Positions 18,661-25,592 of a stretch of DNA of 52,850 nt are shown piece after piece; positions within the stretch are counted from its first letter, which is position 1; each line of letters starts with the position of its first letter. A program made the position numbers and the translations under genes. The stretch comes from Pseudomonas sp. PB101 (GTDB taxonomy: Bacteria; Pseudomonadota; Gammaproteobacteria; Pseudomonadales; Pseudomonadaceae), in contig NZ_RWIR01000025.1 of NCBI RefSeq assembly GCF_009764265.1, forward strand, positions 1 through 52,850. The letters are read 5' to 3'. The notes below the pieces were generated by a model. It searched no databases, was not told the origin of the DNA, and saw only the letters and a list, made by a program, of their open reading frames with translations.

Positions 18661-19287
18661 ATGCGAGTCGTTATTGCTGACGACCATTCTGTCGTTCGTG
18701 TCGGGCTGCGCATACTCATCAACGCCAGCAGGCAATGTGTGATCGTCGGTGAGGCGGACAGTGCAGACAGCCTGATGAAACTTCTTTCAAGTACGCCCTG
18801 CGATCTGCTGATCACTGACTTCTCCATGCCGGGAGGGAAACAGGCCGACGGATTGAAAATGTTGGGTACGATTCAACGTGAATACCCCGGCTTGCCGATC
18901 ATTCTGGTGACGATGTTTACCAGTGTGGCCACGGCAAGGGCGGCGTTGGATAAAGGGGTAATGGCCATCGTCGCCAAAACCGCATCGGCGACTGAGTTGC
19001 CCTTGGCGATCAATAAAGTGAAAAACGGGCATCGCTACCTCAGTGGGTCACTGCGCACATTGCTGGTCAATACCCGCAATCAGCTACACGAATCGCCACT
19101 GTCGGCCAAAGAGCATGAAGTGGTTCGCATGCTCGCCAGCGGGATGACCGTCAGCGAAATCGCCAGTCATTTCAAACGCAGCGTGTCGACCATCAGTAAA
19201 CAGAAAAGCATGGCCATGCACCGGCTGGGTATTTCCACCAACGTTGATCTTTTTACTTACGCCCGGGATAGCGGAATGTCGTACTGA
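18661..19287 (+). CDS. RcsB-like response regulator (receiver + LuxR HTH)
   Basis: Two-component response regulator, 208 aa. The receiver domain has the acidic pair D7/D8, the phosphorylation site D53 in ITDFSMPG, T84 and K106, so it should be phosphorylatable. The C-terminal LuxR helix-turn-helix starts near residue 142 (LSAKEHEVVRMLASGMTVSEIASHF). The MPGGKQADGLKML stretch and the SISTISKQK-like recognition helix (SVSTISKQKSMAMHRLG) resemble RcsB more than NarL. It is divergent from the fimbrial operon; in P. aeruginosa RcsB/RocA-type regulators control the cupC and cupD fimbriae, so control of this operon is likely. No sensor kinase is encoded nearby, so its partner is elsewhere. Confidence 0.82.
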   Translation: MRVVIADDHSVVRVGLRILINASRQCVIVGEADSADSLMKLLSSTPCDLLITDFSMPGGKQADGLKMLGTIQREYPGLPIILVTMFTSVATARAALDKGVMAIVAKTASATELPLAINKVKNGHRYLSGSLRTLLVNTRNQLHESPLSAKEHEVVRMLASGMTVSEIASHFKRSVSTISKQKSMAMHRLGISTNVDLFTYARDSGMSY

Positions 19288-19408
19288 AATGACGAGAACG
19301 GGCATCACGTTATTTTCATTATGAATGCCAATAGTGTTCGGTGCATTTGAGGGTTATCGTGCAGGCCAATCTTTCGTAGCTATTGTGCATAATCAGGGGA
19401 ACCCGTAA

Positions 19409-19879
19409 ATGAGTGAAGCCCATAGCGCCTTGATCACCCGTTTCTACCAGGCTTTCCAACGCCTGGATGCCGAAGCCATGGCGGCCTGCTACACCGATGA
19501 TGTGGTGTTCAGTGACCCGGCGTTCGGCGAGCTTCGCGGGCGCGATGCCGGTGACATGTGGCGCATGCTGACCACTCGGGCCAAGGACTTTTCCCTGACC
19601 TTTGATCATGTTCGTGCCGACGAGCACACCGGTGGTGCCCATTGGGTCGCGACTTACCTGTTCAGCCAGACCGGCAACACCGTGGTCAACGATATCCAGG
19701 CGCGATTTGTTTTCCGTGACGGCAAGATCTGCGAGCATCACGACAGTTTCAATCTATGGACCTGGGCGCGTCAGGCGCTGGGTTTCAAGGGCCTGCTGTT
19801 GGGCTGGACGCCACTGGTGAAGAGCGCCGTGCGCGCCCAGGCATTGAAGGGTCTGAAGGCATTCCAGGCCAGTCGCTGA
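19409..19879 (+). CDS. NTF2/SnoaL-like protein
   Basis: Small cone-fold protein, 156 aa, of the nuclear transport factor 2-like superfamily (SnoaL or ketosteroid-isomerase-like). The family start is visible: [39 protein letters not shown], followed by the helical and sheet segments [14 protein letters not shown] and [18 protein letters not shown]. No signal peptide. It may be an isomerase, a hydrolase or a ligand-binding protein; the sequence does not decide. It precedes the GIY-YIG gene by 40 bases on the same strand and could be cotranscribed with it. Confidence 0.75.
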   Translation: MSEAHSALITRFYQAFQRLDAEAMAACYTDDVVFSDPAFGELRGRDAGDMWRMLTTRAKDFSLTFDHVRADEHTGGAHWVATYLFSQTGNTVVNDIQARFVFRDGKICEHHDSFNLWTWARQALGFKGLLLGWTPLVKSAVRAQALKGLKAFQASR

Positions 19880-19919
19880 TAAGATCGCGGCTTGTATTCC
19901 ATCAAGCCCTGATCGTTAC

Positions 19920-20240
19920 GTGACCAGCCTCAGCGAAAGCCCTGCCGACGCCGCAATTCCTGCGAGCAAAACCTGGTTCGTCTACCTCGTTCGCGCGGCC
20001 AACGGTTCGCTCTATTGCGGGATCAGCGATGATCCCGTGCGTCGTTTCGCCAAGCATCAAAGCGGCAAGGGCGCACGATTCTTTCTTTCCAGCCCGGCCA
20101 TGGCCCTTGTCTACACCGAACGCTGCCGCGATAAAAGCGATGCATTGCGCCAGGAGCGGTTGATCAAAAAACTCAAGAAGAGCGCCAAGGAATGCCTGGT
20201 GGCGAGCGCAGCGAACGCAGCCCCGGGCTTATCACTCTGA
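19920..20240 (+). CDS. GIY-YIG domain protein (UPF0213/YhbQ-like)
   Basis: Single-domain GIY-YIG protein, 106 aa, starting with GTG. The nuclease core is [20 protein letters not shown] with the two short tyrosine motifs VYLV and YCGI, then the conserved arginine in [11 protein letters not shown] and a glutamate in [12 protein letters not shown] short variable N-terminus precedes it, and the tail [16 protein letters not shown] is probably disordered. Related YhbQ-type proteins are proposed structure-specific or damaged-DNA nucleases, but their role is not settled. A better ATG is not available in the frame before the domain. Confidence 0.78.
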   Translation: MTSLSESPADAAIPASKTWFVYLVRAANGSLYCGISDDPVRRFAKHQSGKGARFFLSSPAMALVYTERCRDKSDALRQERLIKKLKKSAKECLVASAANAAPGLSL

Positions 20241-20328
20241 CTGATTGGTTCCCATCAGGCAGATCTGTAGGCTGCCAGGTGATTGCGCGCTAAGCTGCGG
20301 ACTCCTGATCCTTGCGGCGGAGCCGAGC

Positions 20329-21264
20329 ATGTCCGAGTTGATTCTGCATCATTACCCGACGTCCCCCTTTGCCGAGAAGGCCCGCCTGTTACTGGGCTTC
20401 AAGGGCTTGTCCTGGCGTTCGGTGAAGATCTCGCCAGTGATGCCGAAACCGGATCTCACGGCATTGACCGGTGGCTACCGCAAGACACCGGTGCTGCAGG
20501 TCGGTGCCGATATCTATTGCGACACCGCATTGATCGCCCGGCGACTGGAACAGGAGAAAGCCCTGCCGGCGTTCTTCCCGGAAGGTCAGGAAATGATCGC
20601 CGCGTCGTTTGCCGCCTGGGCTGATTCGGTGGTGTTCCAGCATGCGGTGAGCCTGGTGTTCCAGCCGGAATCGATTGCCGTGCGTTTCGGTCATTTACCG
20701 CAGGAAGCGATCAAGGCGTTTTTGGCCGACCGTGCCGGTTTGTTCAGTGGAGGTAGTGCGACAAAACTGTCCACCGAACAGGCGAAGCATCAGTGGCCGA
20801 CGATCATGTCGCGCCTGGAGTTGCAACTGCAGCGAGAAGAGGGGGATTTCCTGTTCGGTGAGCCTTCGATTGCCGACTTCGCCCTGGCTCATTGCCTCTG
20901 GTTCCTCAAGGCCACGCCCGTCACGGCGCCATTGGTGGATGCGTACCCGGCAGTTGCCGCATGGCATGCGCGAGTACTGGGCTTCGGTCATGGTGCGTCC
21001 AGCGAGATGAGTTCCGAGGAGGCTCTGGCAGTGGCGCGCGCGTCCACGCCAGCGGCCTTGCCGGATGAGCAGTTCGTCGATCCCAACGGGTTCACGGCGG
21101 GTCAGCAGGTGGTCATCGCGGCCACGGACTATGGCGTTGATCCGGTGGCGGGCGAGTTGTTGTTTGCCGGCCGCGAGGAGCTGATTGTACGGCGAGAGGA
21201 CGAGCGTGGCGGTGTGGTGCATGTGCACTTCCCGCGGTTTGGTTTCCGGATTGAAGTGCAGTAA
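20329..21264 (+). CDS. Glutathione S-transferase family protein
   Basis: Cytoplasmic GST-like protein, 311 aa from the ATG at 20329, which has a GGCGGAG ribosome site; the frame is open for 84 bases upstream without such a site. The thioredoxin-like N-terminal domain (residues 1-80) shows HHYPTSPFAEKARLLLGFKG, the cis-proline region RKTPVLQVG and the DTALIARRLE helix. The C-terminal helical domain includes SIADFALAHCLWFLK near residue 185. About 90 further residues after it, including NGFTAGQQVVIAATDYG, extend beyond an ordinary GST and look like a small beta domain seen in some proteobacterial GSTs. Substrate unknown. Confidence 0.8.
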   Translation: MSELILHHYPTSPFAEKARLLLGFKGLSWRSVKISPVMPKPDLTALTGGYRKTPVLQVGADIYCDTALIARRLEQEKALPAFFPEGQEMIAASFAAWADSVVFQHAVSLVFQPESIAVRFGHLPQEAIKAFLADRAGLFSGGSATKLSTEQAKHQWPTIMSRLELQLQREEGDFLFGEPSIADFALAHCLWFLKATPVTAPLVDAYPAVAAWHARVLGFGHGASSEMSSEEALAVARASTPAALPDEQFVDPNGFTAGQQVVIAATDYGVDPVAGELLFAGREELIVRREDERGGVVHVHFPRFGFRIEVQ

Positions 21265-21272
21265 GTCCCGCT

Positions 21273-21292
21273 ACACACACACACACACACAC
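21273..21292. repeat. (AC)10 microsatellite
   Basis: Ten uninterrupted AC units lie eight bases after the GST stop codon and just before a REP doublet. Dinucleotide runs of this length are uncommon in Pseudomonas. They are prone to slippage but here lie outside coding sequence. Confidence 0.95.
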
Positions 21293-21298
21293 CGGCAC

Positions 21299-21388
21299 TG
21301 TAGGAGCTGGCTTGCCAGCGATTGCGGTTTGTCAGTCTGCAGTTTTGTCGACTGATCCACCGTCATCGCAGGCAAGCCAGCTCCTACA
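21299..21388. repeat. REP doublet between GST and glutaredoxin genes
   Basis: Inverted pair of GAGCTGGCTTGCCAGC-type REP arms; the right arm carries GCAGGC in place of GCTGGC, a single change that weakens its own stem. Confidence 0.85.
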
Positions 21389-21410
21389 AGGGAGGTTGCG
21401 CGCCGAGAAG

Positions 21411-21761
21411 TTACTTCAACGCTGCCAGAATCGCATCCGGGTCATATCCGCGTATCAGGGTTCCGTTCACATCGATGATCGGAATCCCGCCCCCGCCGAG
21501 GGCCTCATAGTCCTTGCGTGCGACGGCATCTTTCTCGATATCGAACTCCTTGTACGGAATGCCTTTCTGATCGAGAAAGCGCCGGGTCAGCTTGCAGTAA
21601 CCACACCATTCGGTGGCGTAGAGCACGACGTTGGCCTGGGTCTGCGTCTGCTCAGACACCACTTGCGATGGATTGAACACCCGCTCGATCTTGCCCCAGT
21701 TCTGGTAGGCCACGACCACCAGCAAGATCAACAGGCATTTTTTCAGCACGCCGCCCAACAT
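21411..21761 (-). CDS. Membrane-anchored glutaredoxin-like protein
   Basis: Thioredoxin-fold protein, 116 aa. An N-terminal hydrophobic stretch (KKCLLILLVVVAYQNWGKI) probably anchors it in the inner membrane or acts as an uncleaved signal. The redox centre is CGYC in YATEWCGYCKLTRRFLDQ, followed by IPYKEFDIEKD and the cis-proline GGIPIIDVNG, a GrxC-like layout with a dithiol site. Its ATG overlaps the stop of ndpA (TGATG), so the two are translationally coupled. Likely a periplasm-facing or membrane-bound thiol reductase; partner unknown. Confidence 0.8.
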   Translation of the reverse strand: MLGGVLKKCLLILLVVVAYQNWGKIERVFNPSQVVSEQTQTQANVVLYATEWCGYCKLTRRFLDQKGIPYKEFDIEKDAVARKDYEALGGGGIPIIDVNGTLIRGYDPDAILAALK

Positions 21762-22765
21762 CAGTTGCGACGCTTCAGCTGATCGGTGAGCGAAGTGGGC
21801 AGGCCCTTGATGATCAACGTGCCGGCTTCTTCGTCGTACTCGATCTTCGAGCCCAAAAGGTGTGCTTCGAAACTGATCGACAGGCCTTCGGCTCGGCCGG
21901 TGAATCGGCGGAACTGGTTCAGGGTGCGTTTATCGGCGGGGATCTCCGGCGACAGGCCGTAATCCTTGTTGCGGATGTGATCGTAGAAGGCCTTCGGGCG
22001 TTCTTCGTCGATCAGCCCCGACAGTTCTTCCAGGCCCATCGGTTCCCCGAGCTTGGCCTGGCTGCTGGCGTAATCCACCAGGGTCTTGGTCTTCTCGCGG
22101 GCGTCGTCTTCGGGCAGGTCTTCGCTTTCAACGAAGTCGCTGAAGGCCTTGAGCAGGGTGCGGGTTTCACCCGGCCCGTCGACGCCTTCCTGGCAGCCGA
22201 TGAAGTCGCGGAAATACTCCGAAACCTTTTTCCCATTCTTGCCTTTGATGAACGAAATGTACTGCTTGGATTGTTTGTTGTTCTGCCATTCGGACACGTT
22301 GATCCGCGCCGCCAGGTGCAATTGGCCCAGGTCCAGGTGACGGGACGGGGTCACGTCCAGCTCATCGGTCACGGCCACGCCTTCGCTGTGGTGCAGCAGG
22401 GCGATGGCCAGGTAGTCGGTCATGCCTTGCTGGTAGTGGGCGAACAGCACGTGGCCACCGACCGACAGGTTCGACTCTTCCATCAGTTTTTGCAGATGCT
22501 CGACCGCCACGCGGCTGAACGCCGTGAAATCCCGGCCGCCATCGAGGTACTCCTTCAGCCAGCCGCTGAAGGGGAACGCGCCGGATTCCGGATGGAACAG
22601 GCCCCAGGCTTTGCCCTGTTTGGCGTTATAGCTTTCGTTGAGGTCGGCGAGCATGTTCTCGATGGCTGCGGACTCGGCCAGTTCAGAGTCACGGGCGTGG
22701 AGAACTGCAGGTGTGCCGTCGGGTTTTTTGTCGATCAGGTGGACGATGCAATGACGGATCGGCAT
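21761..22765 (-). CDS. ndpA: Nucleoid-associated protein NdpA (YejK)
   Basis: Nucleoid-associated protein of the NdpA/YejK family, 334 aa, the usual length for the family. It begins [20 protein letters not shown] as is typical and contains [22 protein letters not shown] and a central region [20 protein letters not shown] that is well conserved. YejK associates with DNA and topoisomerase subunits in enterobacteria; the biochemical role remains loose. It lies divergent from the HU gene, so two nucleoid proteins are transcribed from facing start regions in this 395-base gap, and it precedes the glutaredoxin gene with overlapping stop and start. Confidence 0.88.
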   Translation of the reverse strand: MPIRHCIVHLIDKKPDGTPAVLHARDSELAESAAIENMLADLNESYNAKQGKAWGLFHPESGAFPFSGWLKEYLDGGRDFTAFSRVAVEHLQKLMEESNLSVGGHVLFAHYQQGMTDYLAIALLHHSEGVAVTDELDVTPSRHLDLGQLHLAARINVSEWQNNKQSKQYISFIKGKNGKKVSEYFRDFIGCQEGVDGPGETRTLLKAFSDFVESEDLPEDDAREKTKTLVDYASSQAKLGEPMGLEELSGLIDEERPKAFYDHIRNKDYGLSPEIPADKRTLNQFRRFTGRAEGLSISFEAHLLGSKIEYDEEAGTLIIKGLPTSLTDQLKRRN

Positions 22766-23160
22766 GGGCTTCTCGGCTGAATGAAGAGAGGAGGGCGTGC
22801 TCCCCCGAAAAGCGCTCAGTGTACCGCAACCACTGGTTTTGGCGCTGTGTGAAGGGCAATTGGCAGGCGACCGACGGCGCTTATGCGTTTTTTTCCTGTT
22901 TTAGCGCAATAAAGCTGACCAAATGGGTAGCTAGAGGCGGATATTTCCACGTCTGTGTGCTAGCTTTGCCCGGTCTTGCGCGAAGTCACTGCGTTAAGCG
23001 TGCAGTCAGCATTTGTCAGGTCGAACCAAACCCTGATTTCGGTATCTATAACCCCGATCCCGAGGTTATTTGGCCGAGGGTGCCGGATCCAAAAGATCGG
23101 GCTCGATGGCTGACATTGCACTCTGCAATCCATATGAATTTGATAGGGAAGGAACACTAA
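22766..23160. promoter_or_regulatory. ndpA-HU intergenic region with HU promoter and palindrome
   Basis: No gene is supported in these 395 bases. Just before the HU gene, CTGACA (23110-23115) and TATGAA (23133-23138) are 17 bases apart, giving a likely sigma-70 promoter. A perfect palindrome ATTGCA-CTC-TGCAAT (23115-23129) fills its spacer and could be an operator. AAGGA precedes the HU ATG. The middle of the gap shows nothing I can name. Confidence 0.5.
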
Positions 23161-23442
23161 ATGGCTCTTACTAAAGACCAACTGATCGCCGACATCGCTG
23201 AAGCTATCGACGCGCCGAAAACCACCGCGCGTAACGCTCTGGACCAACTGGGCCAAATCGTTGCCGATCAGCTGGAAAACGGCGGCGAAATCACTCTGCC
23301 AGGTATCGGCAAACTGAAAGTGACTGAGCGCCCTGCCCGTACCGGCCGTAACCCTTCGACTGGCGCTGCCATCGAAATCGCTGCCAAGAAAGTGATCAAG
23401 CTGGTTGTGGCCAAAGGCCTGACCGACGCTGTTAACAAGTAA
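23161..23442 (+). CDS. hupN: HU-family DNA-binding protein
   Basis: Histone-like HU protein, 93 aa, which bends DNA non-specifically as a dimer. The family layout is intact: helical N-terminus MALTKDQLIADIAEAIDAPK, dimer core, and the DNA-embracing arm around the signature GIGKLKVTERPARTGRNPSTG with the intercalating proline in RNPSTG, then a C-terminal helix IKLVVAKGLTDAVNK. Codons are of the highly expressed type. Pseudomonads carry several HU genes; this one, near ndpA, rlmF and valS, corresponds by position to hupN of P. putida as I remember it, so the symbol is moderately sure. It has its own promoter and a strong terminator. Confidence 0.85.
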   Translation: MALTKDQLIADIAEAIDAPKTTARNALDQLGQIVADQLENGGEITLPGIGKLKVTERPARTGRNPSTGAAIEIAAKKVIKLVVAKGLTDAVNK

Positions 23443-23449
23443 GACTTGT

Positions 23450-23492
23450 TAAAAAAAACCGTGCGCCGGAGCGATCCGGGCACGGTTTTTTT
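23450..23492 (+). terminator. HU gene terminator
   Basis: Stem ACCGTGC-g-CCGGA facing TCCGG-GCACGGT with a GCGA loop, followed by seven T, directly after the HU stop. An A-run on the left side makes it potentially bidirectional. Confidence 0.9.
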
Positions 23493-23746
23493 GTGGGCGC
23501 TGGAAACAGTTTATGCAAGATAAATTGTTGGAATGTTCACTTTGTTTGAAAGCAGTTGTTACTTGTGCACCTGATAGGGATAGCTGTTTGCACTGAGTAG
23601 CACTTTTCTCTCTATTAAAACGAAAACTCCTACACAACTGCTAGTTGAGTGTGCGCCTTGGGTCGGTACCATCAATAGGCGTAGCACTTGGCTTTGCGGT
23701 AAATAGCCAAAATCAAATTTCAGTTATTGGTTACAGGGACGTTTTT
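23493..23746. other. AT-rich gap upstream of the secreted-protein gene
   Basis: With the HU terminator this makes a gene-free stretch of about 300 bases. It is AT-rich relative to its surroundings and shows no convincing promoter pair, repeat or RNA gene. The promoter of the 146-aa gene must lie here but I could not place it. Confidence 0.5.
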
Positions 23747-24187
23747 ATGAGAGTTAAAGAGTTGTTGATGTGTATATCGGTTCTGGTGTCCGGCCAGGCT
23801 TTGGCAAATGTTACCGAGTACTGCCCAAGTCCAGCTGACATCAAGGAGTTTGGAGTCGGTACGTATATAGCCCCGACAGCAAGTGGCGACGGACAATGGT
23901 ACGGCGTATCGCAAACCGGGCGCGGGCTGGTAGGTGAGTTCGAGTCGGCGATATTCGCACCTCGCGTAGCAGCCGAGGGCGGCACCGTCGCCGGTGAGGT
24001 TCTGCGTTGTGGCTACAAACTGCGAAATGGCGGTAATCTGGATATGAGATTCAAACGAGAGGGAACTCTAGTAAGTATTGATACCCGTGGGCCGTGGGAG
24101 GAATGGCTTGGTCAATATTACTGCGATAGCAAAGAAGCACGAGCCTGTGCATTCAAAGAGAATGTTCGTACAAACTCCAGAATGTAA
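23747..24187 (+). CDS. Small secreted protein of unknown function (possibly DUF3757-like)
   Basis: Hypothetical exported protein, 146 aa from the ATG at 23747, which has AGGGA eight bases upstream; the frame is open 102 bases further up without support. MRVKELLMCISVLVSGQALA is a signal peptide. The mature part begins NVTEYCPSPADIKEFGVGTY and has four cysteines, enough for two disulfides, with a WYGV/RCGYKL beta-type pattern. It recalls DUF3757 proteins of Pseudomonas, but I am not sure of that. The gene and its 300-base upstream gap are clearly AT-richer than the neighbours and it lies between two similar terminators, suggesting it was gained. No function is proposed. Confidence 0.65.
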   Translation: MRVKELLMCISVLVSGQALANVTEYCPSPADIKEFGVGTYIAPTASGDGQWYGVSQTGRGLVGEFESAIFAPRVAAEGGTVAGEVLRCGYKLRNGGNLDMRFKREGTLVSIDTRGPWEEWLGQYYCDSKEARACAFKENVRTNSRM

Positions 24188-24282
24188 ATGTCTAGGTTTT
24201 GCTGTTATCGATGTTGCAGAAAAGTTGTCAGGCAGTTAGTGGTTAACGAACCGAGCGCCACTGTTAACCGATGAGGTTTGTT

Positions 24283-24321
24283 AAAAGCCGTGTCCAGAAT
24301 TCATCCGGGCACGGCTTTTTT
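24283..24321. terminator. Bidirectional terminator between secreted-protein gene and rlmF
   Basis: AAAAGCCGTG facing CACGGCTTTT with extra CC/GG pairs and T-runs on both strands. It can end the plus-strand gene at 24187 and the minus-strand rlmF at 24333. It is unusually like the HU terminator, sharing ATCCGGGCACGG. Confidence 0.88.
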
Positions 24322-24332
24322 ACGTTTGGCTT

Positions 24333-25364
24333 TTATTCGGCTGTAGCTTTCGACCATCGTGCCTGGCGCCAGGCTTGTTGCTGCGCTTGTGTCTGGAAGG
24401 TCCAGGCGACGAAGCGGCTCTGTTTTTGGCCCTGGCCCATTTCCACCACCCGACTGTCCAGCACACCGGCCTTTTTCAAGGCGGTCTGGATCGCCGGCAG
24501 GTTCGACGCCTTCGATACCAGCGTGCTGAACCACAGCACTTGTTGCGCCACCTGCACGCTCTCGCTTACCAGTTGCGTGACGAAGCGTACTTCACCGCCT
24601 TCACACCACAACTCCGCCGCCTGCCCGCCAAAGTTCAACACCGGCAGCTTGCGTTTCGGATCGGCTTTGCCCAGGGCTCGCCATTTGCGCGTGCTACCCC
24701 GTGTGGCCTCTTCCAGTGAGGCATGGAAGGGCGGGTTGCACATGGTCAGGTCGAACCGCTCTGCGCTCTCCAGCAGGCCGGTGAGGATCTGTTTGGGGTT
24801 GCTCTGCTGGCGCAGCTGGATCGCCTTGTTCAGGCCATTGGATTGAACGATGGCCTTCGCTGCGGCGATGGCGGTCGCGTCGATATCGGAACCGAGGAAC
24901 TGCCAGCGATAGTCGCTGTAGCCGATCAGCGGATACACGCAGTTGGCGCCCATACCGATATCCAGCACCTTCACGGCGGCGCCACGGGGGATCACGCCGT
25001 CATTACCGGTGGCCAGCAGGTCGGCGAGGAAGTGCACATAGTCGGCACGGCCTGGCACCGGTGGGCACAGGTAGTCGGCCGGAATGTCCCAGTGGGCAAT
25101 GCCATAGAACGACTTGAGCAGCGCCCGATTGAACACCCGCACGGCTTCCGGGCTGGCGAAGTCGATGCTCTCCTTGCCGTAGGGATTGATGATCACGAAT
25201 TTCTTCAGTTCTGGCGTGCTTTTGATCAGCGCCGGAAAGTCGTATCGACCCTGATGGCGATTGCGCGGATGCAGGCTGGCCTTTTCCTTCGGGGCGACGG
25301 CCGTGGCCGGGGTCTTCGGGGCAGGCTTTTTGCGCGCAGGCTTGGGGGAGCGGGGGGCGGTCAT
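24333..25364 (-). CDS. rlmF: 23S rRNA (adenine-1618-N6)-methyltransferase RlmF
   Basis: SAM-dependent rRNA methyltransferase, 343 aa from the ATG at 25364; a longer frame reaches 25424 but crosses the likely leader. A basic, Pro/Ala/Lys-rich extension of about 30 residues precedes the conserved [19 protein letters not shown], the hallmark of the RlmF family. The SAM-binding glycine motif is [16 protein letters not shown] near residue 135 and the catalytic NPPF lies in [10 protein letters not shown] near 215, as expected for N6-adenine methylation. It would modify A1618 of 23S rRNA. It is the only gene between the HU region and valS, on the minus strand. Confidence 0.9.
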   Translation of the reverse strand: MTAPRSPKPARKKPAPKTPATAVAPKEKASLHPRNRHQGRYDFPALIKSTPELKKFVIINPYGKESIDFASPEAVRVFNRALLKSFYGIAHWDIPADYLCPPVPGRADYVHFLADLLATGNDGVIPRGAAVKVLDIGMGANCVYPLIGYSDYRWQFLGSDIDATAIAAAKAIVQSNGLNKAIQLRQQSNPKQILTGLLESAERFDLTMCNPPFHASLEEATRGSTRKWRALGKADPKRKLPVLNFGGQAAELWCEGGEVRFVTQLVSESVQVAQQVLWFSTLVSKASNLPAIQTALKKAGVLDSRVVEMGQGQKQSRFVAWTFQTQAQQQAWRQARWSKATAE

Positions 25365-25441
25365 GGGTGTTGTCGATTCGGGTATGGCTGAAAGTGGCGG
25401 GCATTGTCCCACATCTGTCGTCACAACACGGTGCGCGTTTG

Positions 25442-25530
25442 TGTAGGAGCCGGCTTGCTGGCGATTGGGGCGACGCGGTGTTTCTGAAGGACCTCGTTAT
25501 CATTTCTTCGCCAGCAAGCCGGCTCCTACA
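25442..25530. repeat. REP doublet between rlmF and valS
   Basis: Inverted pair of TGTAGGAGCCGGCTTGCTGG-type REP arms of one subtype, immediately downstream of the valS terminator. Confidence 0.87.
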
Positions 25531-25542
25531 GGACCGCGGGGT

Positions 25543-25581
25543 AATGAAAAAGGGAGGCCACTTGGGCCTCCCTTTTTCATT
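25543..25581 (-). terminator. valS terminator
   Basis: A perfect 17-bp stem with a five-base loop; the arm AATGAAAAAGGGAGGCC is matched completely. Read on the minus strand it has T-rich sequence after the GC core, 12 bases beyond the valS stop. Confidence 0.92.
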
Positions 25582-25592
25582 GCGATTTGCCG

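Noticed and set aside
22711..23160. Open frame of 149 codons before the HU gene
   Set aside because: It starts inside ndpA, has no ribosome site or recognisable protein features, and runs through the HU promoter.
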